A stretch of 8,935 nt of DNA from an uncultured Prevotella sp. (GCA_905196835.1 CAJJWN010000072.1:1-8935), one strand, 5' to 3'. Positions 1 to 6,779 are shown, numbered from the stretch's first letter. Translations and numbers: made by a program. Notes: generated from the letters alone by a model not told the origin.

Positions 1-1106
1 TCTGAAATCGGGAGAGGGATGGAATTTTCCAAAAATCTTCCGTTAGTTATGTTTATAGTATTCTTTGCACCCTTTTGTATAAGTGGATGCAAATAGTTGA
101 AGGCATTGCTTGGTCGCATAAAATAAAAATGCAAAATCACACCTATACTATCATTAACAGGAATATAAACTCCATACAAAGGCGAAACAGCTACATCATC
201 TCTAATGTTGCTGCGCTTTATTATGCCATACGGGAAATCACCAGTCGGACTTTTCGTGTAAACAATATCACCGTATTTGACAACATTATAATGGCTCGTT
301 TGTTTTGCAGCAAAAGAACGTCCAAGATACTCAATCTGATTCACTACCCCTTGGCTGACAGAAACAGAACAGATTGTTCTTCCATTAACATTCTTCTCAT
401 TCCGCTCTTGCAAAACTTTACATAGGTCTATTCTTCGCCATGTACCTTTACTTATCCCATCTATCTTTGCTTTATAAATAATCGCCTGAATTAAGGATTC
501 GTATTTCTCAATGATTTTGTTCTGGGTAGCAATGCGTTCATCCATTAACCTTAGCAAAGTTGCAATCTTTTGCTGTTCATTCATACTTGGTAGTCCTACA
601 AAGACTTCTGAAAAATTCCTCGTATTAATAGAGTATATTTTGGTCCCTTGCGCTATGCGTCGTATTTGATTGTGGAATACTGTAGAGGAAAAGCAATAAC
701 CAAGAAATCCTTTTGCTGTCTGTCCATTGTTATTGCGCCCATGAATTGTGTGAAGTCCACACACAACTTTTTTGCCGTCTAAGTTGTAAAACTCAACAAC
801 TTTAGCGACTTCATTTGTATCTTCTGATGCGTCTGCAAAAGCAATATCACCCTCCTTGCACAATTCATATTTTTTAGGCACATTACCATCTTTAATACTT
901 GGCAATTTATCCTTTGTCAAGTCTATTATGGTAGGAAGCCCAACGTGAATTAAGCCGTAATGTAGGTTATATGGCTCATTTGACTCGTACTCTAACTGTT
1001 CCCAGCTAAGAGAATTAGTGGAATAGAAATCAAGCAAGTCTGAAACTTTAATGCGTTTCCACTCTTCTGTAAACTCCGGGAATCGCAAAGCCGGAACTAA
1101 CCACAC
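1..1106 (-). CDS. hsdS: Type I restriction specificity subunit (HsdS) cassette, probably silent, 3' end outside the window
   Basis: HsdS chooses the DNA sequence recognised by a type I restriction-modification complex. The minus frame is open without interruption from a TAG at 1116-1118 to the window edge, about 368 residues from a possible GTG at 1104-1106. It begins VWLVPALRFPEFTEEWKR, the conserved N-terminal HsdS motif. A first target-recognition domain follows (about residues 10-170). Next comes the central spacer helix starting MNEQQKIATLL at about residue 175, with DERIATQNKIIEKYESL, and then a second recognition domain starting near GTWRRIDL (about residue 220), which runs off the window. 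The first in-frame ATG is only at 584, inside the central helix, so no normal start exists. Bacteroidales HsdS shufflons keep start-less donor cassettes beside a recombinase, and this matches. A GTG-started expressed gene cannot be excluded. HsdS identity is near certain; silence is inferred. Confidence 0.88.
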   Translation of the reverse strand, partial: MWLVPALRFPEFTEEWKRIKVSDLLDFYSTNSLSWEQLEYESNEPYNLHYGLIHVGLPTIIDLTKDKLPSIKDGNVPKKYELCKEGDIAFADASEDTNEVAKVVEFYNLDGKKVVCGLHTIHGRNNNGQTAKGFLGYCFSSTVFHNQIRRIAQGTKIYSINTRNFSEVFVGLPSMNEQQKIATLLRLMDERIATQNKIIEKYESLIQAIIYKAKIDGISKGTWRRIDLCKVLQERNEKNVNGRTICSVSVSQGVVNQIEYLGRSFAAKQTSHYNVVKYGDIVYTKSPTGDFPYGIIKRSNIRDDVAVSPLYGVYIPVNDSIGVILHFYFMRPSNAFNYLHPLIQKGAKNTINITNGRFLENSIPLPIS

Positions 1107-1145
1107 TATATTTCTCTAATTATAAGAACCAATTATTTAGAAATC

Positions 1146-2072
1146 ATGATTCATAAAACAGTTAGAGAAATTGCGGCAGCTTGGAAAGAGTACAAGCGGC
1201 CTTATGTAAAGCAGTCCACGATGGCGGCTTATGTGTTAATCTTGGAGAACCACGTCCTCCCATATTTCGGGGACGGTGATTCACTCCACGAACAGGCAGT
1301 GCAGGCATTCGTCTTGCAAAAGTTAGGAAACGGCCTAAGTGTCAAAACAGTAAAGGACATTCTGATAGTCCTTAAAATGGTGATGAAGTTCGGAGTTAAA
1401 AATGAATGGATGACTTACTACGAATGGGATATAAAATACCCCACGACCTCCACCAGCAAGGAACTGGAAGTGCTGTCTGTCGCCAATCACAGAAAGATTC
1501 TGAACTACATTCAGAGCCACTTTACCTTTACTGGGTTGGGAATTTATATCAGCCTTAGTACAGGGCTGCGCATTGGAGAAATATGCGCTTTGAAGTGGAG
1601 CGACATCAATGTGGCAGATGGAACAATAACGGTCAGTCGCACGATTGAACGCATCTATATCATTGAGGGTGAGAAAAAGCATACGGAGTTGGTCATCAAC
1701 ACACCCAAAACAAAAAACTCCTGCCGCGAAATTCCTATGAGCAAGGAGTTGTTGTCTATGATTAAACCGTTGAAAAAGGTGGTCAATGAAGATTTTTATG
1801 TGCTTACTAATGATGAGCGTCCAACAGAACCACGCACGTATCGTAACTATTACAATGGTTTGATGGCGAAGCTCGACATCCCCAAACTGAAATATCACGG
1901 TCTGCGGCACAGCTTCGCCACCCGTTGTATTGAAGCCGGATGTGACTATAAAACTGTCAGCGTATTGTTGGGTCATTCAAACATTTCAACTACGCTCAAC
2001 CTTTACGTCCATCCCAATATGGAACAAAAGAAGCGGTGCATTACCAAAATGTTCAAATCATTGGGAAAGTAA
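1146..2072 (+). CDS. Tyrosine recombinase, probable HsdS shufflon invertase
   Basis: A 308-residue tyrosine site-specific recombinase. An N-terminal core-binding domain (about residues 1-95) precedes the catalytic domain. The active-site set is complete: R142 in STGLRIGE, a lysine at K188 or K190 in TPKTKNS, H251 and R254 in HGLRHSF, H277 in LLGHSN, and the nucleophile Y287 in NLYVHP. It starts at ATG 1146, divergent from the HsdS cassette, with a short AT-rich gap that may hold both a promoter and a crossover site. Recombinases in this position commonly invert hsdS segments, so this is the preferred role. It could instead be the integrase of the neighbouring mobilizable element: its stop lies only 11 bases from the end of the convergent coiled-coil gene, and no other integrase is in view. 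The family is certain; the substrate is inferred. Confidence 0.93.
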   Translation: MIHKTVREIAAAWKEYKRPYVKQSTMAAYVLILENHVLPYFGDGDSLHEQAVQAFVLQKLGNGLSVKTVKDILIVLKMVMKFGVKNEWMTYYEWDIKYPTTSTSKELEVLSVANHRKILNYIQSHFTFTGLGIYISLSTGLRIGEICALKWSDINVADGTITVSRTIERIYIIEGEKKHTELVINTPKTKNSCREIPMSKELLSMIKPLKKVVNEDFYVLTNDERPTEPRTYRNYYNGLMAKLDIPKLKYHGLRHSFATRCIEAGCDYKTVSVLLGHSNISTTLNLYVHPNMEQKKRCITKMFKSLGK

Positions 2073-2083
2073 AAGTGTGTAAC

Positions 2084-2620
2084 TCATCTTTTGTATATAG
2101 CCCATAAAATTACGGCAAGATAACTTACAGACAAAACTATCACCACGAATATGAGCCACGGTGTAGAAAGCCAAATGCCTTCATTGCTTTGGAGGCGTTT
2201 GGCCATTTTCTTACAGTGCTTCTCCAACAGTTCTTCTTCGGTCTTGATATGGTCGGCTGTACATTGATGCACTTTCGCCAGTTCATCGGTACCGATTTTG
2301 GCACGGATGACGGTGTGCTGTTCTGCTTTGACAATGGCACGGTTGATGCCGTCCATGATATTGTCCGCACTGTCTTTTGCCGCAACCAAGGCATTGAAGG
2401 CAGTTCGTTCACGTTGGACGGTATGCTTCAAACTACCGTGTATGCCGTGCAGTTCTTCCTTGAGCGCATTGATTTCTTTCAGCAGATTGCGAAACTCGAT
2501 TAGCTGGCAGTTGACTTCCTGAGTCAGTCCGTCAAGTTCCTGCTTATCCTGTTCCAACTCATCTTCGGGTGTATAATTGGCAAGCCTCTCACGGAGTGCT
2601 GCCGTATCGGGTTGTTTCAT
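2084..2620 (-). CDS. Mobilization-operon coiled-coil protein with C-terminal membrane anchor
   Basis: 178 residues, not assigned to a named family. Residues about 20-65 and 95-145 are highly charged and helical with heptad-like spacing (for example LLKEINALKEELHGI), predicting coiled coils. Residues about 153-174 (STPWLIFVVIVLSVSYLAVILW) form one hydrophobic segment followed by AIYKR, which predicts a tail-anchored inner-membrane protein with the coiled coil in the cytoplasm. The gene starts 22 bases after the relaxase stop and is therefore probably the last gene of the mob operon. Membrane-bound coiled-coil partners could tether a relaxosome to the coupling protein or to the membrane; that role is inferred only from topology and position. 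There is no NTPase motif, so it is not a coupling ATPase. Confidence 0.8.
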   Translation of the reverse strand: MKQPDTAALRERLANYTPEDELEQDKQELDGLTQEVNCQLIEFRNLLKEINALKEELHGIHGSLKHTVQRERTAFNALVAAKDSADNIMDGINRAIVKAEQHTVIRAKIGTDELAKVHQCTADHIKTEEELLEKHCKKMAKRLQSNEGIWLSTPWLIFVVIVLSVSYLAVILWAIYKR

Positions 2621-2642
2621 TGCATTTCTGTTTTTTAGTTTT

Positions 2643-3902
2643 TTATTTACGTTTTATTCCGCCTTTGGAATGTCTGCCGATTCTCTTTGAAGCGGCCTGC
2701 GCACATCTACGGGCAAACTCTATCTCATCCTCTTTCGGGTCACGCCCCCATTTCAAGTCAGACTGCGAACCGCCGCCACCGCCGCCCGATGTCACCTCGT
2801 AGGGTGATGCTATCAAAGTGAAGTAAGCCATCGCAAGGTTTTGCAGGGCTTGCCAGTTGGCCAGTTCCAGATAGTCGAACTCATAGTTGAAGAAGTCAAG
2901 CACCTTGTCTGGAAGATAACGCTTATAGGTCTCGCCGTCATATTCAAACTCTGTGGGCTGGTGATTGGGTTTATAAGTGGTATAATCCTCGAATATAGGA
3001 TTACGATGTTGTACAAATGGCTGTGACCTATGTTCCGTACCATTAAGAACGGATGGTTTCGGTGTCGGTACAACTGGCTGTTTGGTTGCCGGACGGACTG
3101 GTTGCTCATTGCCGGAATGTAGCTTTTCCCATGTCTGCCTGATGCGTGATGCGGTCAGGTTGCGTCCCTTTCCAAGTTCCGATGCCTTGAATTTCGTGTT
3201 GCCTTTAAGAAGCACATAGCCACGAATGACATCTTTCTTATCTTTCCGCAAATATAACTCGTAACCTTTGGCGGCAAGCCTTTCTTGGTAGCCGTCCCAT
3301 GACCAGTTGTCAAGTTCGCGCAAGACTTCCATGCAGTCGGCACTGACTTTCGGGATGTTGGTTTCGTGTATGTGTTGTGCCGTAGTCCATCCCCTTTGCC
3401 GGGCTATCATTTCCGCCGCCCGTTGTGCGCGGAGGTGTATGGCGTGGTCGTTGTTGATGTTCCCGTTTTCGTCCATCCGGCTGACGATGGCATGAAGATG
3501 GGGTATTCTGCTGTCGGATTCCTCATGCAGCCATACGGATGACTTGCTGCCCGATATGTTTGTCTGCTCGGAAACCACCTTGCCGTCCTTGTCTCGGATT
3601 TCCTGCATGTCGAAAGCGGCGGCGAAGTCATGCCACAGTTCCCGCCAATCATCCAAAGTGAAGTTTTCGGTATGCTCCATCGCCGGGCTTATCTCCATGC
3701 GAATGATATTGTTCTTGATGTTCGGATGGTTCATCGTGGCAAACTTCATTTCCGTAAAAATGCCTGTCGCGTCCATTCCCTGCGGCATGAAGTTGTCGCA
3801 GATACGGATTATCCTTTCGGGATGCTTCTTGTTCCTCGATTCACCAGACACATACAGCATTGCCCTAATGCCGTGGGCTACGGCCTTTGCCTTGGCTATC
3901 AT
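2643..3902 (-). CDS. MOBP-type relaxase (relaxase/mobilization nuclease)
   Basis: A 419-residue relaxase that would nick one strand at oriT and lead it into the recipient. The N-terminal domain starts MIAKAKAVAHGIRAMLYVSGES, with Y17 placed like the catalytic tyrosine of this family. The metal-binding histidine set is clear: H126 in VWLHEE, then H135 and H137 in RIPHLHAIVSRMDENG. Residues about 195-265 form a further conserved domain (DNWSWDGYQERL to ASRIRQTWEKLH). A proline- and glutamine-rich linker (about 265-300), a second ordered stretch (about 305-370), a run of six glycines at 373-378 and a basic tail ending GIKRK complete it. Only two bases separate it from the upstream relaxosome gene, indicating translational coupling. 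All key residues are present, so it should be active. The family is secure; the exact MOB clade would need an alignment. Confidence 0.92.
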   Translation of the reverse strand: MIAKAKAVAHGIRAMLYVSGESRNKKHPERIIRICDNFMPQGMDATGIFTEMKFATMNHPNIKNNIIRMEISPAMEHTENFTLDDWRELWHDFAAAFDMQEIRDKDGKVVSEQTNISGSKSSVWLHEESDSRIPHLHAIVSRMDENGNINNDHAIHLRAQRAAEMIARQRGWTTAQHIHETNIPKVSADCMEVLRELDNWSWDGYQERLAAKGYELYLRKDKKDVIRGYVLLKGNTKFKASELGKGRNLTASRIRQTWEKLHSGNEQPVRPATKQPVVPTPKPSVLNGTEHRSQPFVQHRNPIFEDYTTYKPNHQPTEFEYDGETYKRYLPDKVLDFFNYEFDYLELANWQALQNLAMAYFTLIASPYEVTSGGGGGGSQSDLKWGRDPKEDEIEFARRCAQAASKRIGRHSKGGIKRK

Positions 3903-3904
3903 GC

Positions 3905-4348
3905 TTAGTCCTCCTTTGCATTTTCGTTTGTTGTTCCTGCCGGATAGCTGTTGGCCGTCTGTGCGGACTGCAAGAAGTCGGTGACACGGTTCGTGACATA
4001 TGCCACTTTCTCGTACCAGTCAAGCATGGTCGGCTGGTGCCGGAAAAGTTTTACCTTCTCATTGTCGCTCAAACCATGCAGGGCGTTGGCGAAGTTCACC
4101 ATGTCCGTCCTGCAAGCCGCAAGCTGGCGCAAACCATCCAATTCCGCATCGGAAAGCCTCAATCTTGGCTTATAGCCGAGTGCCCTTGCACGGATGAAGT
4201 CGCTGCGGGTCATGCCGCATTGGTTGGCGGTGCTTTTGATTTGTGTAAGCTCCTGTTCCGTGACTTTGGTGACCACCACCTTGTCACGCCTTACAACAGG
4301 CTTTTCCTGTTCGGATTGCTGCTTGGAAGTATCTTCTTCATATGCCAT
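3905..4348 (-). CDS. Relaxosome accessory protein, MobC-like ribbon-helix-helix
   Basis: A 147-residue protein from ATG 4348 (MAYEEDTSKQQ); a TTG two codons upstream is in frame but less likely as the start. Residues about 23-58 (KVVVTKVTEQELTQIKS, then MTRSDFIRARALG) give a beta strand followed by two helices, the ribbon-helix-helix DNA-binding fold typical of MobC or MocA-type mobilization proteins. The C-terminal half (LRLSDAELDGLRQLAA onward) is helical and fits dimerisation or relaxase contact. Such proteins bind oriT, bend it and help the relaxase nick; they often repress their own operon. The gene heads the mob operon and sits directly beside the hairpin-rich region proposed as oriT. 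No TAnnTTTG promoter was found just upstream. Confidence in the mobilization role is high, in the exact family moderate. Confidence 0.85.
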   Translation of the reverse strand: MAYEEDTSKQQSEQEKPVVRRDKVVVTKVTEQELTQIKSTANQCGMTRSDFIRARALGYKPRLRLSDAELDGLRQLAACRTDMVNFANALHGLSDNEKVKLFRHQPTMLDWYEKVAYVTNRVTDFLQSAQTANSYPAGTTNENAKED

Positions 4349-4388
4349 AAACAAAAGTTCTTAAAATGGAATAATACGGTATCTACAA

Positions 4389-4530
4389 AAGGGATGGTGC
4401 GAGCCTGCGAGCGGCAAGGACAACGGGCTGCCAGACCGTTGCGAGAGTGTCGTGGTAATACCGTCCGAAGGCGGTAATACCTCGGCATATCTCGCAACTC
4501 AACGCTGACGCTCCACGCCATTCATCCCTT
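4389..4530. other. Candidate origin of transfer (oriT), nested inverted repeats
   Basis: This gene-free stretch lies directly upstream of the relaxosome gene, the usual place for oriT. It contains four inverted repeats: AAGGGATG (4389-4396) with CATCCCTT (4523-4530); CAACGG (4421-4426) with CCGTTG (4436-4441); GTTGCGAGA (4438-4446) with TCTCGCAAC (4490-4498); and TACCG (4459-4463) with CGGTA (4472-4476). The near-palindrome GGTAATACC also occurs twice as a direct repeat (4454-4462 and 4473-4481). The second and third repeats share bases 4438-4441, so they cannot both fold in one strand. The nick site cannot be placed from sequence alone. A structured leader RNA of the mob operon is the main alternative. 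Confidence 0.55.
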
Positions 4531-4629
4531 ACGTTAGCCATCGGAAAGCCTTATGTGTGCCGGATGATTTGCCGGATTGGAGAACAACGGGAAAGCGGGA
4601 AATCAGCCAGTCTGCCCGTTTGCCACCAT

Positions 4630-5076
4630 TCAGAGCGGTTCTATTCTTTCCCTTTGTTTGTGGATGAACGGATTAGAAACTACGCTGCCATCCTTTGTCA
4701 TCCATTGCAGGAGGCATGGAAAAGTCATCACGGACGCAACCCTTGAACGGGAGGTGTCTATGAGTTCCAGTCTTGCCAGTTCGTCCAACAGGCGGCGGAT
4801 GCGCTTCCTGCCCATGCTCCATTGTGTTGAAAGCTGTTCTTCGGAATACTGCGCCTGACCGACTGACAGCGTGAGCGGTCTGTGGAAACCTTTGGCCGTA
4901 CCGTCCGCAAGAGCCATCCTTGCCAAGAGGTCGCCAAACAATGTGAAGTTGCCGATTTTCCTGCCGTTGTCATCGGTTGTTGTTCCGTGCAACCATTGTA
5001 GTGCATTGCCCGAAAAGATGAACGCAAAAGTTTCAATCCCTTTCGGGTTCAAGAAACTGTATTTTTCCTTGTCCAT
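4630..5076 (-). CDS. Small winged-helix-like protein, possible replication or regulatory function
   Basis: 148 residues, not recognised as a named family. It begins MDKEKYSFLNPKG and contains an internal segment, about residues 70-115 (SVGQAQYSEEQLSTQ, then MGRKRIRRLLDELARLELI), that reads as a winged helix-turn-helix: a recognition helix rich in arginine and lysine, followed by a beta wing around DTSRSRVASVMTF. This pattern occurs in plasmid replication proteins and in transcription regulators; the sequence does not decide between them. The gene is on the same strand as the mob operon, separated from it by the candidate oriT, and has its own promoter candidate about 65 bases upstream inside a hairpin. 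That arrangement would suit autoregulation. DNA binding is a moderate-confidence inference. Confidence 0.75.
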   Translation of the reverse strand: MDKEKYSFLNPKGIETFAFIFSGNALQWLHGTTTDDNGRKIGNFTLFGDLLARMALADGTAKGFHRPLTLSVGQAQYSEEQLSTQWSMGRKRIRRLLDELARLELIDTSRSRVASVMTFPCLLQWMTKDGSVVSNPFIHKQRERIEPL

Positions 5077-5132
5077 AAAATTTTGTTTCTATAAGTGTGA
5101 TATAAATGTGATGCTTCTGTTGTAAGAATGGA

Positions 5133-5199
5133 ATGAAGCCGTACAAAAGTATGTACGGAATTGACTGTTAGTTTTTCGTTGTTCCCTGCACGGCTTCAT
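5133..5199 (-). promoter_or_regulatory. Promoter candidate set inside nested inverted repeats
   Basis: On the minus strand, positions 5151-5144 read TACTTTTG, a full match to the Bacteroidales -7 box TAnnTTTG, facing the gene that starts at 5076. The box lies in an inverted repeat: CCGTACA (5139-5145) and TGTACGG (5152-5158), six-base loop. A wider pair surrounds it: ATGAAGCCGT (5133-5142) and ACGGCTTCAT (5190-5199). No good -33 TTTG is seen. A repressor binding the inner repeat would cover the promoter. The rest of the gap 5077-5356 shows no convincing gene. Confidence 0.5.
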
Positions 5200-5356
5200 C
5201 CTTTTGTGTAATGCGCAAGCGTAAAACTGTTTCGCTGATAAGCAACACCCGTTACTAAATGTGTTCCAATCCGAAATAAGGGAAAAAAAGGAACGGGATG
5301 CAGCCATATCCATAGTGGATTTTCATCGGTCATTTGAATTTTCCAACCGCATACGG

Positions 5357-5848
5357 TTACTTTCCTGCGCCACTGATGCCTGTGCTATTGGGGAACGGTT
5401 GCCCCGGTGCTGGACGCTTGTCAAGTGAGGAAACGGCTCGGCTGATGTCCGCCGCATCCACGGCGATGGATAGCAACGACCTATTCACCGTTACTAATTG
5501 CCGCTTGTCGCAAAACTCCGCTACACGCTCCAATAGTTGAAACGCACGGTTCAACCGATGTGCCTGCGCATTGTCCGCAGTCATCCGTTCGTTGTCCTTT
5601 CCGCTGTTGAGATAACGGTTGAGCGCAAGGCGGTCATCCGATGAAATGTTTTCCGCGGTGGTTTTACCGTCTGCAATGGCAATGCCCACACGCAATGCGT
5701 CCGCCTCGTAAACACTCAGACTTTCTAAAAACGAGCGGATAGCTTGTACATCCTTTCCGCTTGCCTCACGTTTTCTGTTCTCGTTCTTTTTCTCGATGTG
5801 GATGGCCGAAGCTGCTCCGGTCTGTTCCATGTTCTTAGTCTGTTCCAT
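5357..5848 (-). CDS. Hypothetical helical protein of the mobilizable element
   Basis: 163 residues, family not recognised. The N-terminus carries a short repeat (MEQTKNMEQTG), so a second start at codon 7 (ATG at 5828-5830) is possible. Residues about 15-32 are strongly charged and likely disordered (EKKNENRKREASGKD). Residues 33-145 look mostly helical without hydrophobic segments, so the protein is predicted to be soluble and cytoplasmic. The tail is rich in proline and glycine (KRPAPGQPFPNSTG). It starts 32 bases downstream of the excisionase-like gene on the same strand and is probably co-transcribed with it. No catalytic motif was seen. Association with mobilization genes is the only hint of its role. 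Confidence 0.75.
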   Translation of the reverse strand: MEQTKNMEQTGAASAIHIEKKNENRKREASGKDVQAIRSFLESLSVYEADALRVGIAIADGKTTAENISSDDRLALNRYLNSGKDNERMTADNAQAHRLNRAFQLLERVAEFCDKRQLVTVNRSLLSIAVDAADISRAVSSLDKRPAPGQPFPNSTGISGAGK

Positions 5849-5880
5849 TTTATTTTGATTTTAGTGTGAATAATAATGCT

Positions 5881-6213
5881 TTACTGCCTTTCGTTCATTT
5901 CCATAATCTTGGCGGCTGCTTCCTCCTTGATTTCTTCAACGGACATGGACTTTGCGCCGCGTACCCACTCAATGAGTTTCTTCTTCTCAAAAAAGATGAG
6001 TTTTCCGGACGGCTTGAAGTACGGCAGTTGGTTCAAGTGGGTCATCTTGTAAAGGGTGCTTTTGGCAATACCGAGAAAGGTTGCCGCTTCCTCTAAATTC
6101 AATATTTCCTTGGCCGCATAGCAAAGGTTCTCCAGTCTGTTCACCCGTTCTTGGAGTTCCGCAATCCTGCGCTCCTGTTCGAGGTTCATTTTTGAGTTTT
6201 TGTTTTCCGTCAT
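5881..6213 (-). CDS. Helix-turn-helix protein, excisionase-like (MerR/Xis fold) with N-terminal coiled coil
   Basis: 110 residues. Residues about 10-32 (NLEQERRIAELQERVNRLENL) form a short coiled coil, likely for dimerisation. Residues about 38-85 match the excisionase family helix-turn-helix: LNLEEAATFLGIAKSTLYKMTH is the helix-turn-helix, LPYFKPSGKLIFFEKKKLIEWV the wing and following helix. Proteins of this type act as recombination directionality factors or as regulators in Bacteroidales mobile elements. The gene is the first of the 6213-5357 operon and is the nearest gene to the proposed right end of the element, a common place for such a factor. A promoter candidate lies about 40 bases upstream. 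The fold is confident; a role in excision rather than transcription control is inferred. Confidence 0.85.
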   Translation of the reverse strand: MTENKNSKMNLEQERRIAELQERVNRLENLCYAAKEILNLEEAATFLGIAKSTLYKMTHLNQLPYFKPSGKLIFFEKKKLIEWVRGAKSMSVEEIKEEAAAKIMEMNERQ

Positions 6214-6253
6214 AATCGTTGTATTTTATTGCCTTGTTAATCAATTTCGGTCG

Positions 6254-6261
6254 CAAATGTA
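6254..6261 (-). promoter_or_regulatory. -7 box candidate for the excisionase-like operon
   Basis: The minus strand reads TACATTTG, a full match to the Bacteroidales -7 box TAnnTTTG. Transcription would begin near 6247 and give a leader of about 35 bases before the ATG at 6213. A clear -33 TTTG is not present at the usual spacing, which lowers confidence. Confidence 0.45.
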
Positions 6262-6778
6262 TATGGTTTGATTTGTAATTCAGCTAAAAAAGGACGATAT
6301 AATTGCCTGCATTATAGCTCTTTAATGATTTGAAAATCAGCGAATTTCATACATTGTACAATATGACGCTTGTCGCATTGTCCGGCTACTGTTCCGTGTC
6401 ACATTACTTAGGTAACATCCTGATTAGGCATACATTCAGATGCCACAAAAGCGGCAAAGAGCTTGTACACTTTCGATACGCATTGTCCAACGGCAAAGTA
6501 ATCATAGTGTACAAATGCCGTTAAACAGATTTTAACAGGAATTTTACACCAAATCGAAGATGCAGAGTCCCGATATTTGATGTATCTATCTCAAAATGCC
6601 CAATTCCGCAGAAAGTATTGTCTGACAGCATATTTGTAGTAAATTTATGGGTTTATGCTTGGTATTCACGAGACAAAAGCGTACCTTTGTGTCGTGAAAG
6701 GGTATTCACGGCAAGGGATGTCCGGCAAAGAGCGTTCTTGATTTTATTTTCCTGTGGTTTTGTCCCGTTTTTGTCCCG
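6262..6778. other. Long gene-poor region, probable right-end region of the mobile element
   Basis: No convincing gene is seen on either strand; the two short plus-strand frames here (6330-6524 and 6618-6812) lack family features. The stretch holds a perfect ten-base palindrome ATTGTACAAT (6353-6362), an inverted repeat AACGGCA (6489-6495) with TGCCGTT (6516-6522), and the repeat cluster at 6661-6779 listed separately. Gene-poor, repeat-rich DNA beside an excisionase-like gene fits recombinase and accessory-protein binding at an element end. This is inference, and no attachment core could be identified. Confidence 0.4.
6661..6710. repeat. Inverted repeat flanked by a ten-base direct repeat
   Basis: TTCACGAGACAAA (6665-6677) pairs with TTTGTGTCGTGAA (6686-6698) with one mismatch in 13 and an eight-base loop. 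GGTATTCACG occurs at 6661-6670 and again at 6701-6710, exactly 40 bases apart. The second copy allows another hairpin, CGTGAA (6693-6698) with TTCACG (6705-6710), which excludes the first. The plus strand also carries TACCTTTG (6682-6689), a -7 box match, within the repeat. It could be a protein-binding site, an attenuator-like switch or a recombination site. Confidence 0.6.
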
Positions 6779-6779
6779 T
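6758..6779. repeat. Perfect tandem 11-base duplication
   Basis: TTTTGTCCCGT occurs twice in direct succession (6758-6768 and 6769-6779). The second copy ends at the stop codon of the truncated minus-strand frame. It could be an accessory binding site near the element end or a chance slippage product. Confidence 0.7.

Noticed and set aside
75..425. Plus-strand open frame of 116 codons
   Set aside because: It is antisense to the clear HsdS second recognition domain and has no recognisable features.
1335..1976. Minus-strand open frame of 213 codons
   Set aside because: It lies wholly antisense to the recombinase, whose complete catalytic residues fix the true frame.
4291..4521. Minus-strand frame of 76 codons across the candidate oriT
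   Set aside because: It overlaps the start of the relaxosome gene in another frame and runs through the hairpin cluster; its composition (many R, P, C, S) is not protein-like. It probably reflects a conserved DNA region.
5089..5313. Minus-strand frame of 74 codons between two element genes
   Set aside because: It is rich in cysteine and serine without domain features, and it contains the inverted repeats and the promoter candidate.
5345..5358. AACCG-CATA-CGGTT hairpin at the end of the 5357-5848 gene as a terminator
   Set aside because: The stem is only five pairs and no T tract follows on the minus strand.
6330..6524. Plus-strand small frame of 64 codons
   Set aside because: There is no promoter or domain evidence, and it runs against the direction of all neighbouring genes. 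A small gene cannot be fully excluded.
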